Source of the DNA: Variovorax sp. N23
Lineage (GTDB): Bacteria > Pseudomonadota > Gammaproteobacteria > Burkholderiales > Burkholderiaceae_C
Reading direction: 5' to 3'
Length of the DNA: 64,000 bases
Assembly (NCBI RefSeq): GCF_025486315.1
Contig: NZ_JAOOPY010000019.1
Location: 1 to 64,000 of the forward strand
The translations under genes were made by a program, and so were the position numbers. This document shows, piece after piece, positions 29,163 to 40,752 of this stretch (position 1 is the stretch's first letter; each line of letters begins with the position of its first letter). Below the pieces are notes generated by a model. That model was given only the letters and a program-made list of their open reading frames with translations, did not search any database and had not been told where the DNA came from.

Positions 29163-29257
29163 CGTGCGGGCCGAAATCACCCCGGCATCCGGCCATGCGC
29201 CAATGGCACCTGAAGAAGCGGCGGCTCCTTGCCGACCGCATGCCGCGGGTGTGTTCC

Positions 29258-29620
29258 ATGTTGAAAGTTGTGCTGATCGAAGAAGACGTCGCCATGCAGG
29301 CCCTGATTGCCGAGTGGCTGACGCAGGCGGGCTACCGGGTGGAGGCGTTGCGCAGCGGCGCGGCCACGCCGGTCGCGGGCGTGGACCTGGTCATTGCCGA
29401 CGTGCCCAGGCTGCGCGAAGGCGACGCGCTGCAGGTGCACGCGCTGCGGGCGAGCTACCCCGGTGCGCCCGTCATCGGCCTGTCGGCGCAGCTCGCGCGC
29501 AGCCTGCCGGGCAGCTCGGACCGGGCGCAGGCCCTGGGCGTGGCCGCGTTGCTGTCCAAGCCCTGCACCGCCGGCGAACTGCTCGCGGCCGTGGTGGACG
29601 CCACAAGCACCACGCACTGA
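29258..29620 (+). CDS. Stand-alone receiver-domain protein
   Basis: A 120-residue protein that is a single receiver domain (VVLIEEDVAMQALIAEWLTQAGY at the start). The acidic pocket is EED rather than DD. The likely phosphoacceptor is the Asp of VIADVP, and Lys of LSKPC near 103 is kept. The beta4 Ser/Thr is in VIGLSAQ. The kinase gene starts two bases after its stop, so the two are coupled. It may act as a phosphate sink or carrier between the kinase and the OmpR regulator, which is inferred. Confidence 0.75.
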   Translation: MLKVVLIEEDVAMQALIAEWLTQAGYRVEALRSGAATPVAGVDLVIADVPRLREGDALQVHALRASYPGAPVIGLSAQLARSLPGSSDRAQALGVAALLSKPCTAGELLAAVVDATSTTH

Positions 29621-29621
29621 C

Positions 29622-31739
<2,118 letters not shown>

Positions 31740-31832
31740 AATCTGCGCGCCGCCGCGCGAAACCGGGCGGCAACCGCGCCGCCGGAGCATCGGGTCTTCG
31801 CGGCCTCGGCCGTTCATCCCCGGAGCAATCAC

Positions 31833-32654
31833 ATGAGCACCCTCACCACCCAAGACGGCACCCAGATCTACTACAAGGACTGGGGCAGCGGCCAACCCGT
31901 CGTCTTCTCGCATGGCTGGCCGCTGTCGGCCGACGCCTGGGACGCGCAGATGGTCTTCCTGGCCGAGCGCGGCTTCCGCGTGATCGCCCACGACCGCCGC
32001 GGCCATGGCCGCTCCGGCCAGCCCTGGAACGGCAACGACATGGACACCTACGCCGATGACCTCGCCGCGCTGTTCGAGAAGCTCGACCTGCGCAACGCCG
32101 TGATGGTCGGCCATTCGACCGGTGGTGGCGAAGTGGCGCGCTACATCGGCCGCCACGGCACGCAGCGCGTGGCCAAGGCCGTGCTGCTGAGCGCCGTGCC
32201 GCCGCAGATGCTCAAGACCGCGAGCAACCCGGGCGGCCTGCCGATGGAGGTGTTCGACGGCATCCGTGCCGGCGTCGCCGCCGATCGCTCGCAGTTCTTC
32301 CAGGACCTCACCACGCCCTTCTACGGCGCCAACCGCGAGGGCTCCAAGGTCACGCAGGGCATGCGCGATTCGTTCTGGCTGCAGGGCATGGCCGGTTCGC
32401 ACAAGGGCTTGCTGGACTGCATCAAGCAGTTCTCCGAAACCGACTTCACCGCCGACCTCAAGAAGATCGACGTGCCCACGCTGGTGGTGCACGGCGACGC
32501 CGACCAGATCGTGCCGATCGGCGCGTCCGGCCTGCTGTCGGCCAAGCTGGTGAAGGGCGCGACGCTGAAGGTCTACGCCGGCGCGCCGCACGGCATCGCG
32601 ACCACCCATGCGGACAAGTTCAACGCGGACCTGCTGGCTTTCATCCAGGGCTGA
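31833..32654 (+). CDS. Alpha/beta hydrolase, non-haem chloroperoxidase type
   Basis: A 273-residue hydrolase of the cofactor-free haloperoxidase/arylesterase group. The nucleophile elbow is GHSTGGG with S95. The acid is the Asp of [10 protein letters not shown] near 228, and the His is in GAPHGI near 257. The family can esterolyse or perhydrolyse small acyl compounds; the natural substrate is unknown. CGGAG sits upstream of the ATG. Neighbours on both sides are unrelated, so it is probably monocistronic. Confidence 0.87.
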   Translation: MSTLTTQDGTQIYYKDWGSGQPVVFSHGWPLSADAWDAQMVFLAERGFRVIAHDRRGHGRSGQPWNGNDMDTYADDLAALFEKLDLRNAVMVGHSTGGGEVARYIGRHGTQRVAKAVLLSAVPPQMLKTASNPGGLPMEVFDGIRAGVAADRSQFFQDLTTPFYGANREGSKVTQGMRDSFWLQGMAGSHKGLLDCIKQFSETDFTADLKKIDVPTLVVHGDADQIVPIGASGLLSAKLVKGATLKVYAGAPHGIATTHADKFNADLLAFIQG

Positions 32655-32747
32655 TGAGGAACGGGGCGGGCGGATCGAGCGGACAATCGCAGGCTTGTTT
32701 CTAAGCACACCGATGACCTTGGACGCCCCCTTCTTTCTCGCCCCGGC

Positions 32748-33089
32748 ATGCCTTTGCCGGGCGATGCACCCATGAGCGCCGGACGCGACCGCCGGCTGCG
32801 TGTAGAGGCCGACAAGCTCGAGGCCTTCTGCCTGCTGGTTCGCGCGGCCTCCGAGGCACCGGACCAGGCGGCCTTTGCCGAGGTGAGCCGTGCCGCCGCG
32901 TCCGCGCTGCGCGCCAGGTTCGGCGGCGGCACCATCACGTCGGCCTTCGCATGGCTGAGCGGCCCCGCTGCGCAGGCCGCCCTGGCGAGCGTGCGCGTCG
33001 GCGAAGTCGATCTGCAGGGCACCTTGTCGCTGGTCGAGCTGGAGCGGGCCGTCGCGCTCGCCAAAGAGGCGCAGACGCTCCAGCGCTGA
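32748..33089 (+). CDS. Hypothetical protein
   Basis: A 113-residue protein I do not recognise. It is predicted mostly helical and rich in Ala, Arg and Glu, with no signal peptide or membrane segment. An ATG eight codons later (32772) may be the true start. The sequence between the hydrolase stop and here (93 bp) holds nothing evident. The 177 bp after it, up to the von Willebrand gene, likewise shows no gene or motif I can support. Confidence 0.5.
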   Translation: MPLPGDAPMSAGRDRRLRVEADKLEAFCLLVRAASEAPDQAAFAEVSRAAASALRARFGGGTITSAFAWLSGPAAQAALASVRVGEVDLQGTLSLVELERAVALAKEAQTLQR

Positions 33090-33266
33090 GCGGTGTCGCA
33101 GCGCCGGGTGCACGCGAGGGGCCGCCTCGACGTGCGGCCCACCCGCCATGTGGCGGTTGCGCGATGAATCCTTCGCGGGCAGGATGGTGTTGCACTGCGA
33201 GAAAGTCTGGCGCCGGTCGTCGGCGCCAGGTCGCGGTTGCCGACGAGTTCACCGCCAAGCGTCGCC

Positions 33267-34310
33267 ATGTTCTTCCTCTGGCCTGGGTATCTCTGGTTCT
33301 TGCTGCTGCTGGCGCTGATGCCGGCTGCCTACCTGTGGCTGCTGCGCCGGCGGAACAAGGCCGCCTTGCGCTACAGCAGCCTGGGCGTGGTGCAGGCGGC
33401 GGTGGCCGGGCGCCAATGGCGGCGGCACCTGCCACCCGCGTTGCTGCTGCTGGCTTTCGCGGGCCTGCTGCTGGCAGCGGCGCGGCCGGTGGCGCGTGTC
33501 CCGCTGCCCTGGGCGCGCACCACGGTCATGCTGGCCATCGACGTGTCGCTCAGCATGCGCGTGAGCGACGTCAAGCCGACCCGCCTGGTGGCCGCGCAGG
33601 ACGCGGCCAAGCGCTTCCTGCAGGAGGTCCCCAAGACCATCGAGGTCGGGCTCGTCACCTTCGCCGGCAGCAGCCAGGTCGCGCAGCGCGCGACGCTCGA
33701 CCGCGACGCGCTGGTGACGGCGATCGACGGCTTCCAGATGCAGATGGGCACGGCCGTGGGCAACGCCATCGTGCTGTGTCTGGCGGAGTTGTTTCCCGAC
33801 CAGGGCATCGAGCTTGCCGACATGAACGCCGGCAGCAACGGCAACCCGCGGGCGCGCAGCCTGGACGACAAGGCCAGGCCGCCGCGCCCGCCGTTCACGC
33901 CGGTGGCGCCGGGCTCGTACAACTCGGCGGCGATCATCCTCTTGAGCGACGGCCGCCGCACCACCGGCGTCGACACGCTGGCCGCCGCGAAGATGGCCGC
34001 CGACCGCGGCGTGCGGGTGCATGTGGTGGGGCTGGGCACGGTCGAGGGCGATGTGTCCGCGCCCGACGGCATGGCGATCTACATGAAGCTCGACGAGCCC
34101 ACGCTGCGAGAGGTCGCGCGGATGACCGGCGGCGACTACCACCACGCCGGCACCGCCGAGGCGCTGCGCAGCGTCTACGAGAACCTGGGCTCGCGCGTGC
34201 AGGTGCTCACGCGCGAGACCGAGATCAGCGCGGTGTTCGCGTTGGCCTCGGCCCTGCTGGCGATGGCGGCCGCCGCGCTGTCGATGCTCTGGTTCGGCCG
34301 CATCGCCTGA
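33267..34310 (+). CDS. Membrane-anchored von Willebrand A (BatA-like) protein
   Basis: A 347-residue protein. Hydrophobic helices lie near 8-26 and 56-73, and a last helix near 320-342. A von Willebrand A domain lies between, with the MIDAS motif DVSLS (D92, S94, S96), a distal Thr in GTAVGN and the ILLSDGRR strand. The layout matches BatA/BatB-type proteins. Those normally sit beside MoxR ATPase and DUF58 genes, but none is present here. The loop near 185-215 is longer and Pro/Arg-rich. Function unknown; a surface or periplasmic protein-binding role is possible. Confidence 0.78.
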   Translation: MFFLWPGYLWFLLLLALMPAAYLWLLRRRNKAALRYSSLGVVQAAVAGRQWRRHLPPALLLLAFAGLLLAAARPVARVPLPWARTTVMLAIDVSLSMRVSDVKPTRLVAAQDAAKRFLQEVPKTIEVGLVTFAGSSQVAQRATLDRDALVTAIDGFQMQMGTAVGNAIVLCLAELFPDQGIELADMNAGSNGNPRARSLDDKARPPRPPFTPVAPGSYNSAAIILLSDGRRTTGVDTLAAAKMAADRGVRVHVVGLGTVEGDVSAPDGMAIYMKLDEPTLREVARMTGGDYHHAGTAEALRSVYENLGSRVQVLTRETEISAVFALASALLAMAAAALSMLWFGRIA

Positions 34311-34320
34311 TTCAGAACGT

Positions 34321-34839
34321 TCAGCTCTGACGACCCGCCTCGAAAAGGAACCAGGTGCGGCGCTCGGCCTCGTCGATCCACACTTCCAGCAGGCTGGCGG
34401 TGGCCACGTCGCCGTAGCGGTCGCACAGGGCGTGCGTCTCGCGCATGAAGGCGGCGACGCGCTGGTTGTCCTGGCTCAGCTCGGCCAGCATGTCGGCCGG
34501 CGTCACGAAGTCGGCGTCGTTGTCGCTCAGGCGCTGCAGGCGCACGGCGTGGCCGCTGGAACGCAGCGTGGTGCCGCCGAGTTTGCGCACACGCTCGGCG
34601 ATCGGGTCGACGGTCGCGAAGATCTGGTCCGACTGCTCGTCGAGCAGCAGGTGGTAGTCCCGGAACGACGGGCCCGACATGTGCCAGTGGAAGTTCTTGG
34701 TCTTGAAGTACAGCGCGAAGGTGTCGGCCAGCAGGGCGTTGAGTTCCGCGGAGATGTCGCGGGTGGCGTCCGCGCCCAGGGGCGTGGGCGTGGTCAGCGG
34801 TGCGAGGCGGTGCTTCTTGGCGGCGGCGAGATCGGTCAT
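34321..34839 (-). CDS. dps: Dps/ferritin-like DNA-protection protein
   Basis: A 172-residue Dps protein. The ferroxidase segment FHWHMSGPSFRDYHLLLDEQSDQIF holds the His, Asp and Glu ligands shared between subunits. The N-terminal tail is Lys/Arg-containing (AAAKKHRL), as in DNA-binding Dps. It should store iron and detoxify peroxide in the cytoplasm. AGGAG lies seven bases before the ATG; longer in-frame starts upstream lack a site. It converges with the von Willebrand gene. The 201-bp gap on its upstream side shows no clear OxyR site. Confidence 0.9.
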   Translation of the reverse strand: MTDLAAAKKHRLAPLTTPTPLGADATRDISAELNALLADTFALYFKTKNFHWHMSGPSFRDYHLLLDEQSDQIFATVDPIAERVRKLGGTTLRSSGHAVRLQRLSDNDADFVTPADMLAELSQDNQRVAAFMRETHALCDRYGDVATASLLEVWIDEAERRTWFLFEAGRQS

Positions 34840-35040
34840 GGAGACTCCTGGGGTTGAAGGCGGCGTGTTGGCGTCGGGGACCGCATCGGTGCAGAAGTGC
34901 GCCGGTGCAGAGCCTCTACTGTCGCCAGCCGCTGTTGCAGGGGCATTGCGCGCGCGCAAGCCCGTGCTTCAACTGAAACATGCCGACGACCAACGGACAC
35001 GGGCGTGCCGTGGCCTTGCGCCGTCGGCATCGCCGCCCAC

Positions 35041-35853
35041 TCAGTCCCAGGCTGGCGCCAGGCCTTCTGGACTGGTGAGGCGCTCGTTGCGGTCGAGCGC
35101 GGCGATCTGTGCCATGTCGGCCTCGCCGAGCTTCAACTGCTGTGCCAGCAGGTTGCTCGCCAGGTTCTCGCGCTTCGTCGACGACGGGATCACGGCATAG
35201 CCCAGCCGCATCGCCCAGGCCAGCACCACCTGGGCTGGCGTCGCTGTGTGCTTCTTCGCGATGGCTTCGATCACCGGGTCCTTCAGTGCCTTGCCGTAGG
35301 CCAGCGTCATGTAGGAGGTGATGTGGATGCCCTGGCTCTTCGCGAAGTCGGCCACCTTGCGGTTCTGCAGGAAGGGCGACAGCTCGATCTGGTTCGTCGC
35401 GATGTTCTCCGCGCCGACCGCGGCGATGGCTTCCTTCATCAGCGCGATGGTGAAATTGGAGATGCCGATGCGCGTCGTCAGGCCCTGTGCCTTGGCGTCC
35501 ATCAGCGCGCCCATGAACTCGGCGACGGGCACTTCGTTTTTCGGCGAGGGCCAGTGGATCAGCGTCAGGTCGACGTGGGTTGTGCGCAGCTTCTGCAGGC
35601 TTTCCTTCAGGCTCGGCACCAGCTTGTCCTTCGCGTAGTTCGCAGTCCAGATCTTGGTGGTGATGAAGATGTCGTCGCGCGGCACGCCGCTCTCGGCGAT
35701 CGCCTGGCCGACCTCGGCTTCGTTGCCGTAGATCTGCGCCGTGTCGACCAGGCGGTAGCCGAGTTCGAGGCCGGTCTTGACCGAGTCGATGACGACCTGG
35801 TCTTTCAGGCGGAAGGTGCCGAGGCCGAAGGCGGGGATGGTGTTGGTGTTCAT
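35041..35853 (-). CDS. dkgB: 2,5-diketo-D-gluconate reductase B (aldo/keto reductase)
   Basis: A 270-residue aldo/keto reductase very close to E. coli DkgB as I recall it: [72 protein letters not shown] and [10 protein letters not shown]. The catalytic Asp, Tyr (QIYGNE), Lys (TTKIW) and His (IHWPSP) are in place. It reduces 2,5-diketogluconate and small aldehydes such as methylglyoxal with NADPH. AAGGA precedes the ATG. An MFS gene lies 25 bases upstream and a YafC-like regulator beyond it, echoing the E. coli dkgB-yafC pairing. Confidence 0.92.
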   Translation of the reverse strand: MNTNTIPAFGLGTFRLKDQVVIDSVKTGLELGYRLVDTAQIYGNEAEVGQAIAESGVPRDDIFITTKIWTANYAKDKLVPSLKESLQKLRTTHVDLTLIHWPSPKNEVPVAEFMGALMDAKAQGLTTRIGISNFTIALMKEAIAAVGAENIATNQIELSPFLQNRKVADFAKSQGIHITSYMTLAYGKALKDPVIEAIAKKHTATPAQVVLAWAMRLGYAVIPSSTKRENLASNLLAQQLKLGEADMAQIAALDRNERLTSPEGLAPAWD

Positions 35854-35878
35854 GGTGTCGTTGTCCTTTGAAAAGTGA

Positions 35879-37081
35879 TCAGTGGCCGACCGGCATCGGG
35901 CCGTCGGTGCGTAAGGGGATGCCGCTGCGTTGGTCGAGCTTTCCGCTCCATTGGGTCAGCGCCAGCGAAACCAGCACCACCAGGGCGCCAATCCACGGCG
36001 TGTGCATCAGCCCCAGGTGCGTGACGATCAGGCCGCCGGCCCAGGCCGCGCCGGCGATGCCGAGGTTGAAGGCCGCGATGTTCAGGCCCGAGGCCACATC
36101 GACCGCCTGCGGCGTGAAGCGTTCTGCCTGCTTCACCACGTAGACCTGCAGGCCCGGCACGTTGCCGAAGGCGACCGCGCCCCAGGCCAGCACGGTGGCC
36201 AGCGCCAGCCACTTGTGCGGCGCGGTGAACTGGAAGACGAGCAGCACGGCGGCCAGCAGCGCGAAGATGATCTTCAGCGCCGGGATCGGCCCCATCCTGT
36301 CCGCCAGCTTGCCGCCCCCGATGTTGCCCGCCGCGACCGACACACCGTACACCAGCATCACCCAGCCGACCGCGCCGGCGCTGAAGCCCGACACGTCGGT
36401 GAGGATAGGCGCGAGAAAGGTGAAGGGAATGAAGGAGCCGCCGTAGCCGATGGCCGTCTTGGCGTACACCAGCAGCAGCCGCGGTTCGGCCAGCACCCTG
36501 GCCTGCTGCACCAGCGAGGCCGGCGCGCTGTGGCGGATGTTGTTGGGCACGAAGAGCCAACTGCCGATGAAGGCGATCACCCCCAGCGCCGAGACGGCCA
36601 GGAAGGTCTCGCGCCAGCCGAAATGCTGGCCGATGAAGGTGCCCAGCGGCACGCCGGTGACCAGCGCGACGGTGAGCCCGGTGAACATGATCGCGATGGC
36701 GCTCGCGGCCTTCTCCTTGGGCACCAGGCCGGTGGCGATGGTCGAGCCGATCGAGAAGAACACGCCGTGCGCCAGGCCGGTGAGGATGCGCGCCGCCACC
36801 AGCGTCTCGTAGCTGGGCGCCTGCCAGGCCAGCAGGTTGCCGGCGGTGAAGAGCGCCATCAGGCCGAGCAGCAGTGCCTTGCGCGGCACCTTGCCGGTCA
36901 GGGCGGTGAGCACCGGCGCGCCGACCGCCACGCCGAGTGCGTACAGGCTGACCAGCAGGCCGGCCGAGGGCAGGCCGATGCCGAGGTCGGCCGCCACGGT
37001 GGGCAGCAGGCCGACGATCACGAACTCGGTCGTGCCGATGGCGAATGCGCTGAGGGTCAGCGCGAGCAATGCAATGGGCAT
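35879..37081 (-). CDS. MFS transporter, AraJ/YdhP-like efflux
   Basis: A 400-residue 12-helix major facilitator of the DHA1 type. The first helix ([21 protein letters not shown]) is diagnostic of the AraJ/YdhP/NepI cluster of sugar, arabinose or nucleoside exporters. AAGGAG precedes the ATG, so longer readings are unlikely. It is first in a likely operon with dkgB and divergent from the LysR gene. It may export a compound related to the reductase substrate, which is inferred. Confidence 0.88.
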   Translation of the reverse strand: MPIALLALTLSAFAIGTTEFVIVGLLPTVAADLGIGLPSAGLLVSLYALGVAVGAPVLTALTGKVPRKALLLGLMALFTAGNLLAWQAPSYETLVAARILTGLAHGVFFSIGSTIATGLVPKEKAASAIAIMFTGLTVALVTGVPLGTFIGQHFGWRETFLAVSALGVIAFIGSWLFVPNNIRHSAPASLVQQARVLAEPRLLLVYAKTAIGYGGSFIPFTFLAPILTDVSGFSAGAVGWVMLVYGVSVAAGNIGGGKLADRMGPIPALKIIFALLAAVLLVFQFTAPHKWLALATVLAWGAVAFGNVPGLQVYVVKQAERFTPQAVDVASGLNIAAFNLGIAGAAWAGGLIVTHLGLMHTPWIGALVVLVSLALTQWSGKLDQRSGIPLRTDGPMPVGH

Positions 37082-37202
37082 GGGAAAACTCCTTGGAATG
37101 GCGGGAGTCTGAAGCCGACGCCTTTGCAGAAAAAGAGGGTGACTGGCCAAAGATACTTGCCTGGAGATCAATAATCGGCCGCATCGGACCGCGGAGTACC
37201 CC

Positions 37203-38090
37203 ATGAAAACCACCCTCGACGAACTGCAGGCCTTCGTGGCCGTGGTCGACACCGGCTCGATCACGGCCGCCGCCGACCGGCTGGGCCAGACGGTGTCGGG
37301 CATGAGCCGTGCGCTCGGCCGGCTCGAGAAGAAGCTCGACACCACGCTGCTGCGCCGCACGACGCGCCGCATCGCGCTCACGGAAGAGGGCGCCGCCTTC
37401 CTGGCGCACTGCCGCGCGATCCTGGGCGCGATCGACGAGGCCGAGGAGCAGATGGCTGCGCGCCGGCAGAAGCCCGCCGGCCGGCTGCGGGTGAATGCGG
37501 CGACGCCCTTCATGCTGCATGCCGTCGTGCCGCTGGTGCCGGACTTCCGCCGGGCCTACCCGCAGATCACGCTGGAACTCGATACCGACGAGCTCAACAT
37601 CGACCTGCTGGAGCGGCGCACCGACATCGCGATCCGCATCGGCGCGCTGCGCGACTCCACGCTGCACGCGCGCTCGCTGGGCACCAGCCGCATCCGCGTG
37701 CTGGCGAGCCCGGCCTATCTGGCGGAATACGGTCGGCCCAAAAGCGTGGCGTCGCTCGGCCAGCACACGTTGCTCGGTTTCACGCAGCCGGAGTCGCTCA
37801 ACCGCTGGCCGCTGCGCGGCGCGCACGGCGACGAATGGCCGATCGCCCCGGACATCACGGCGTCCAGCGGCGAGACGTTGCGTCAGCTGGCGCTGCAGGG
37901 CGCGGGCATCGTGTGCCTGTCGGACTTCATGACCGCGGGCGACCGCGCGCGCGGCGATCTGGTGCAGCTGCTGGCGAAGGACACGGTGGACGTGCGGCAG
38001 CCGCTCAACGCGGTGTATTACCGCAACACGCAGCTGGCGTCGCGCATCGCGTGCTTCCTGGACTTCCTGGCCGCACGGCTCGGCCACTGA
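37203..38090 (+). CDS. yafC: LysR-family regulator, YafC-like
   Basis: A 295-residue LysR regulator of the CrgA-like group. The HTH at 4-60 contains GSITAAADRLGQTVSGMSRAL. The effector domain has VNAATPFMLHAVVPLV, LGFTQPESLNRWP and SSGETLRQLALQGAGIVCLSDFM, which align well with E. coli YafC. E. coli yafC adjoins dkgB, as here. It probably controls the divergent MFS-dkgB pair; no symmetric site was clear in the 121-bp gap. The symbol is by similarity. Confidence 0.82.
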   Translation: MKTTLDELQAFVAVVDTGSITAAADRLGQTVSGMSRALGRLEKKLDTTLLRRTTRRIALTEEGAAFLAHCRAILGAIDEAEEQMAARRQKPAGRLRVNAATPFMLHAVVPLVPDFRRAYPQITLELDTDELNIDLLERRTDIAIRIGALRDSTLHARSLGTSRIRVLASPAYLAEYGRPKSVASLGQHTLLGFTQPESLNRWPLRGAHGDEWPIAPDITASSGETLRQLALQGAGIVCLSDFMTAGDRARGDLVQLLAKDTVDVRQPLNAVYYRNTQLASRIACFLDFLAARLGH

Positions 38091-38095
38091 CCGAG

Positions 38096-38413
38096 TCAGG
38101 CCTTGCGTGTCTTGTTGGGGCCGAGTTCGCCGCTCGCCGTCAGGCGTTCGGCGCGGTCCAGCGCGGCTTCGAGCACCGCGATGGTGTTGGGGCCGGCACG
38201 CAGCCGACGCGATTCATGGCGCATCAGCTCGGCGGTCTCTTCGCCCGCGAGTTGCTGCAGCTGCGCCATCAACTCGCGCCGACGCCGCACCAGCGTGACC
38301 ACCGACGATTCGCGCGGCCGGCGCACGCGTACCACCCAGACGGCGACGGCCAGAACGCCGAGGGCCGCAGCCACCCAAGCCCAGGCCGGAAACCACGCGA
38401 ACCAATCAGCCAA
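38096..38413 (-). CDS. Small membrane protein, function unknown
   Basis: A 105-residue protein. One hydrophobic helix near residues 8-30 (WAWVAAALGVLAVAVWVV) is followed by an Arg-rich charged, probably coiled helical tail. It is likely a single-pass inner-membrane protein with a cytoplasmic tail. It converges with the LysR gene, five bases apart, and is divergent from dapF. I do not recognise a family. Confidence 0.6.
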   Translation of the reverse strand: MADWFAWFPAWAWVAAALGVLAVAVWVVRVRRPRESSVVTLVRRRRELMAQLQQLAGEETAELMRHESRRLRAGPNTIAVLEAALDRAERLTASGELGPNKTRKA

Positions 38414-38533
38414 ATCGTTGTCCTCCTTGCGCTCGGCGCCCAGGCGCCGGGCGTCGAGCCCAGTCTAGGGTCGGCGCCGCGCCCCCGCGAGTGGGTTTTC
38501 GAGAAGAAAGGGGATCGGTGTTGTCCGACGCGC

Positions 38534-38548
38534 GGCGGATAATCCGCC
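38534..38548. promoter_or_regulatory. Palindrome abutting the dapF start codon
   Basis: A perfect inverted repeat GGCGGAT-A-ATCCGCC ends one base before the dapF ATG. It contains a GATAAT (38538-38543) that could be a -10 box, which would place transcription start at or very near the ATG. No ribosome site is present. A leaderless message or an operator overlapping the start is suggested. Confidence 0.4.
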
Positions 38549-38549
38549 G

Positions 38550-39425
38550 ATGCGAATCCGCTTTACCAAGATGCAGGGTGCCGGCAACGACTTCGTCGTG
38601 CTCGACGAGACCGGCGCGCCGCTCGGCCTGTCGGCCGCGCAGTACCAGTTCCTGGCCGACCGCCATTTCGGCGTCGGCGCCGACCAGATCCTCACGGTAC
38701 GGCCCTCGCCAGCCGAGGGCATCGACTTCCAGTATGTGATCCACAACGCCGACGGCGGGGAGGTGGAACAGTGCGGCAACGGCGCACGCTGCTTCCTTCG
38801 CTTCGTGCGCGAACACGGCCTGACGACCAAGGACGCGGTGCGTGTGCAGACGCTCTCGGGCGTGATCGAGCCGCGCATGGGCGACGACGGCCGCGTCACC
38901 GTCGACATGGGCCCGCCCGTCTTCGAGCCGGCACGCGTCCCCTTCGACGACGCCGGGATCGACCCGCAGCCCGATGGCGACTGGGAGACCTGGCACCTGA
39001 CGCTCTCGACCCACGCCGAAGGCGCGATCGTGCCCTTCGCGATCCTGTCGATGGGCAATCCGCACGCCGTGCAGATCGTCGACGACATCGAGACCGCAGC
39101 GGTGGCCGAGCAGGGCCCGCTGATCGAACACCACCCGCGCTTTCCGCAGCGGGTCAACGCGGGCTTCCTGCAGATCGTCGACCGCACCCATGTGCGGCTG
39201 CGCGTGTACGAGCGCGGCGCCGGCGAGACGCTGGCCTGCGGCACCGGCGCCTGCGCGGCCGTGGTGGCGGGCATCCGCCTCGGGCGGCTCGACCACCGTG
39301 TCGACGTCGAGACGCGCGGCGGCATCCTCACCATCGAGTGGCACGGCGTGGGCCAGTCGGTGCGCATGACCGGCCCCGCCATCACCGTCTTCGAAGGCGA
39401 GATCGACGTCCCCGACGAACTATGA
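38550..39425 (+). CDS. dapF: Diaminopimelate epimerase
   Basis: A 291-residue enzyme that converts LL- to meso-diaminopimelate for lysine and peptidoglycan. The two catalytic cysteines are C75 (EQCGNGARC) and C230 (LACGTGAC), and the substrate loop GAGNDFVV is at 10-17. It supplies the meso-DAP used by MurE in the dcw cluster 14 kb downstream. The stop overlaps the next start (ATGA). It heads the dapF-DUF484-YdcF-xerC-rlmI series, where the dapF-DUF484-xerC core is a common proteobacterial arrangement. Confidence 0.95.
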   Translation: MRIRFTKMQGAGNDFVVLDETGAPLGLSAAQYQFLADRHFGVGADQILTVRPSPAEGIDFQYVIHNADGGEVEQCGNGARCFLRFVREHGLTTKDAVRVQTLSGVIEPRMGDDGRVTVDMGPPVFEPARVPFDDAGIDPQPDGDWETWHLTLSTHAEGAIVPFAILSMGNPHAVQIVDDIETAAVAEQGPLIEHHPRFPQRVNAGFLQIVDRTHVRLRVYERGAGETLACGTGACAAVVAGIRLGRLDHRVDVETRGGILTIEWHGVGQSVRMTGPAITVFEGEIDVPDEL

Positions 39426-40117
39426 CCATGCCCCACAACAACAACGCCGCCATGAACCCGATCACCGAAGACGACATCGCCGACTACCTGGCGAACACGC
39501 CCGACTTCTTCGAGCGCCATGCGCAGCTGCTGGCTCAGGTCCAGCTGACCAGCCCGCACGGCAACCGCGCGGTGAGCCTGCAGGAGCGCCAGGCCGAGAT
39601 GCTGCGCGAGAAGATCAAGGCGCTGGAACACCGCGTGATGGACATGGTGCGCCATGGCACCGAGAACGTGGTCACGGCCGACCGGCTGCAGCGCTGGACG
39701 CGCGGCCTGCTCACCGCACGCGACCCGCGCGGCCTGCCGCTGCAGATGGCCAGCGAACTGCAGGCGCTCTTCATGGTGCCGCAGATCGCCATCAAGGTGT
39801 GGGACTGCGATGCGGCCTACGGCAACGAGCCCTATGCCCAGTGGGTCAGCGACGACGTCAAGGCCTTCGCCACCTCGCTGACCGCGCCCTACTGCGGCCT
39901 GAACGCCGGGCTGGAGGCCACGGCCTGGCTGGACGACGCACGCGCGGCGGTGTCGATCGCGCTGATCCCGCTGCGCGCCGAGCCCGAGGCGCCGGCCTTC
40001 GGCCTGCTGGTGCTGGCGTCGCCCGATGCGCAGCGCTTCAACCCGGACATGGGCACCGACTTTCTCGAGCGCATCGCCGAATTCGCGTCGGCCGCGCTGT
40101 CGCGCCTGCGGCCTTGA
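39422..40117 (+). CDS. DUF484 family protein
   Basis: A 231-residue GAF-like DUF484 protein. It opens with [24 protein letters not shown] and has a coiled segment with [18 protein letters not shown] near 50. The rest is a GAF-like domain ending in [17 protein letters not shown]. These genes sit between dapF and xerC in many proteobacteria; the role is undefined. ATGA coupling with dapF sets the start. Confidence 0.88.
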   Translation: MTMPHNNNAAMNPITEDDIADYLANTPDFFERHAQLLAQVQLTSPHGNRAVSLQERQAEMLREKIKALEHRVMDMVRHGTENVVTADRLQRWTRGLLTARDPRGLPLQMASELQALFMVPQIAIKVWDCDAAYGNEPYAQWVSDDVKAFATSLTAPYCGLNAGLEATAWLDDARAAVSIALIPLRAEPEAPAFGLLVLASPDAQRFNPDMGTDFLERIAEFASAALSRLRP

Positions 40118-40143
40118 GGCCGGCGCGCCGGCCTTGGCGCACG

Positions 40144-40752
40144 GTGCGGACTGCGCTGCGCGTGCTCGCCCTGGGCGCGTTGGCGGGGATGGCGGTCTAT
40201 GCGTGGATCGCCGTCACCATCTGGCAGCGGGCCGAGACCGTGCTCGCCGCCACGCCCCGGCCGGCCGATGCCGTGCTGGTGCTGGGCAACCGCGCCTACC
40301 GCGACGGCGCGCCCAACCCCTGTCTCACCGGCCGTGTCGACACGGCGGTCGCCCTGGCCCGGGCCGGGCTGGTGCCGCGGCTCGTGATGTCGGGCGGCAT
40401 CGACCATGAGGACGGCCGCATCGAATCGCAGGTGATGGACGTGCATGCGCGCGCCATCGGCTACACCGGGCCGGTGCTGCGCGAAAGCCGGTCGAACTCG
40501 ACGCGCGAGAACCTCGCGATGTCCGCCGCCGTGCTGCGCGAGGCGGGCGTGCGGCGGGTGATCGTGGTGTCGGAGCCCTACCACCTGTGGCGGGTCGAGC
40601 GGCTGGCGCGTGCCAGCGGTTTCGCGCGCGACTTCGACGTGCAGTACGCCGCCGCGCCCACCTCCTGCTGGCAGCGCTGGGGCATGCGTTTTCGCGGCGC
40701 GCTGCGCGAACCGCTGGCCATCGTGAACAATGCCCTCCATGGCTACTTCTGA
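40144..40752 (+). CDS. YdcF/SanA-family (DUF218) membrane protein
   Basis: A protein of about 202 residues. One N-terminal membrane helix precedes a DUF218 domain with DAVLVLGNRAYRDG, SGGIDHEDGRIE, RSNSTRENLAMSA and VVSEPYHLWRVERL. Relatives (SanA, ElyC, YdcF) act in envelope integrity or bind nucleotide-like ligands; no function is assigned here. The start is uncertain: GTG 40144 is used, but TTG 40114, overlapping the DUF484 stop, is possible. It overlaps the xerC start by 14 bases. Confidence 0.75.
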   Translation: MRTALRVLALGALAGMAVYAWIAVTIWQRAETVLAATPRPADAVLVLGNRAYRDGAPNPCLTGRVDTAVALARAGLVPRLVMSGGIDHEDGRIESQVMDVHARAIGYTGPVLRESRSNSTRENLAMSAAVLREAGVRRVIVVSEPYHLWRVERLARASGFARDFDVQYAAAPTSCWQRWGMRFRGALREPLAIVNNALHGYF

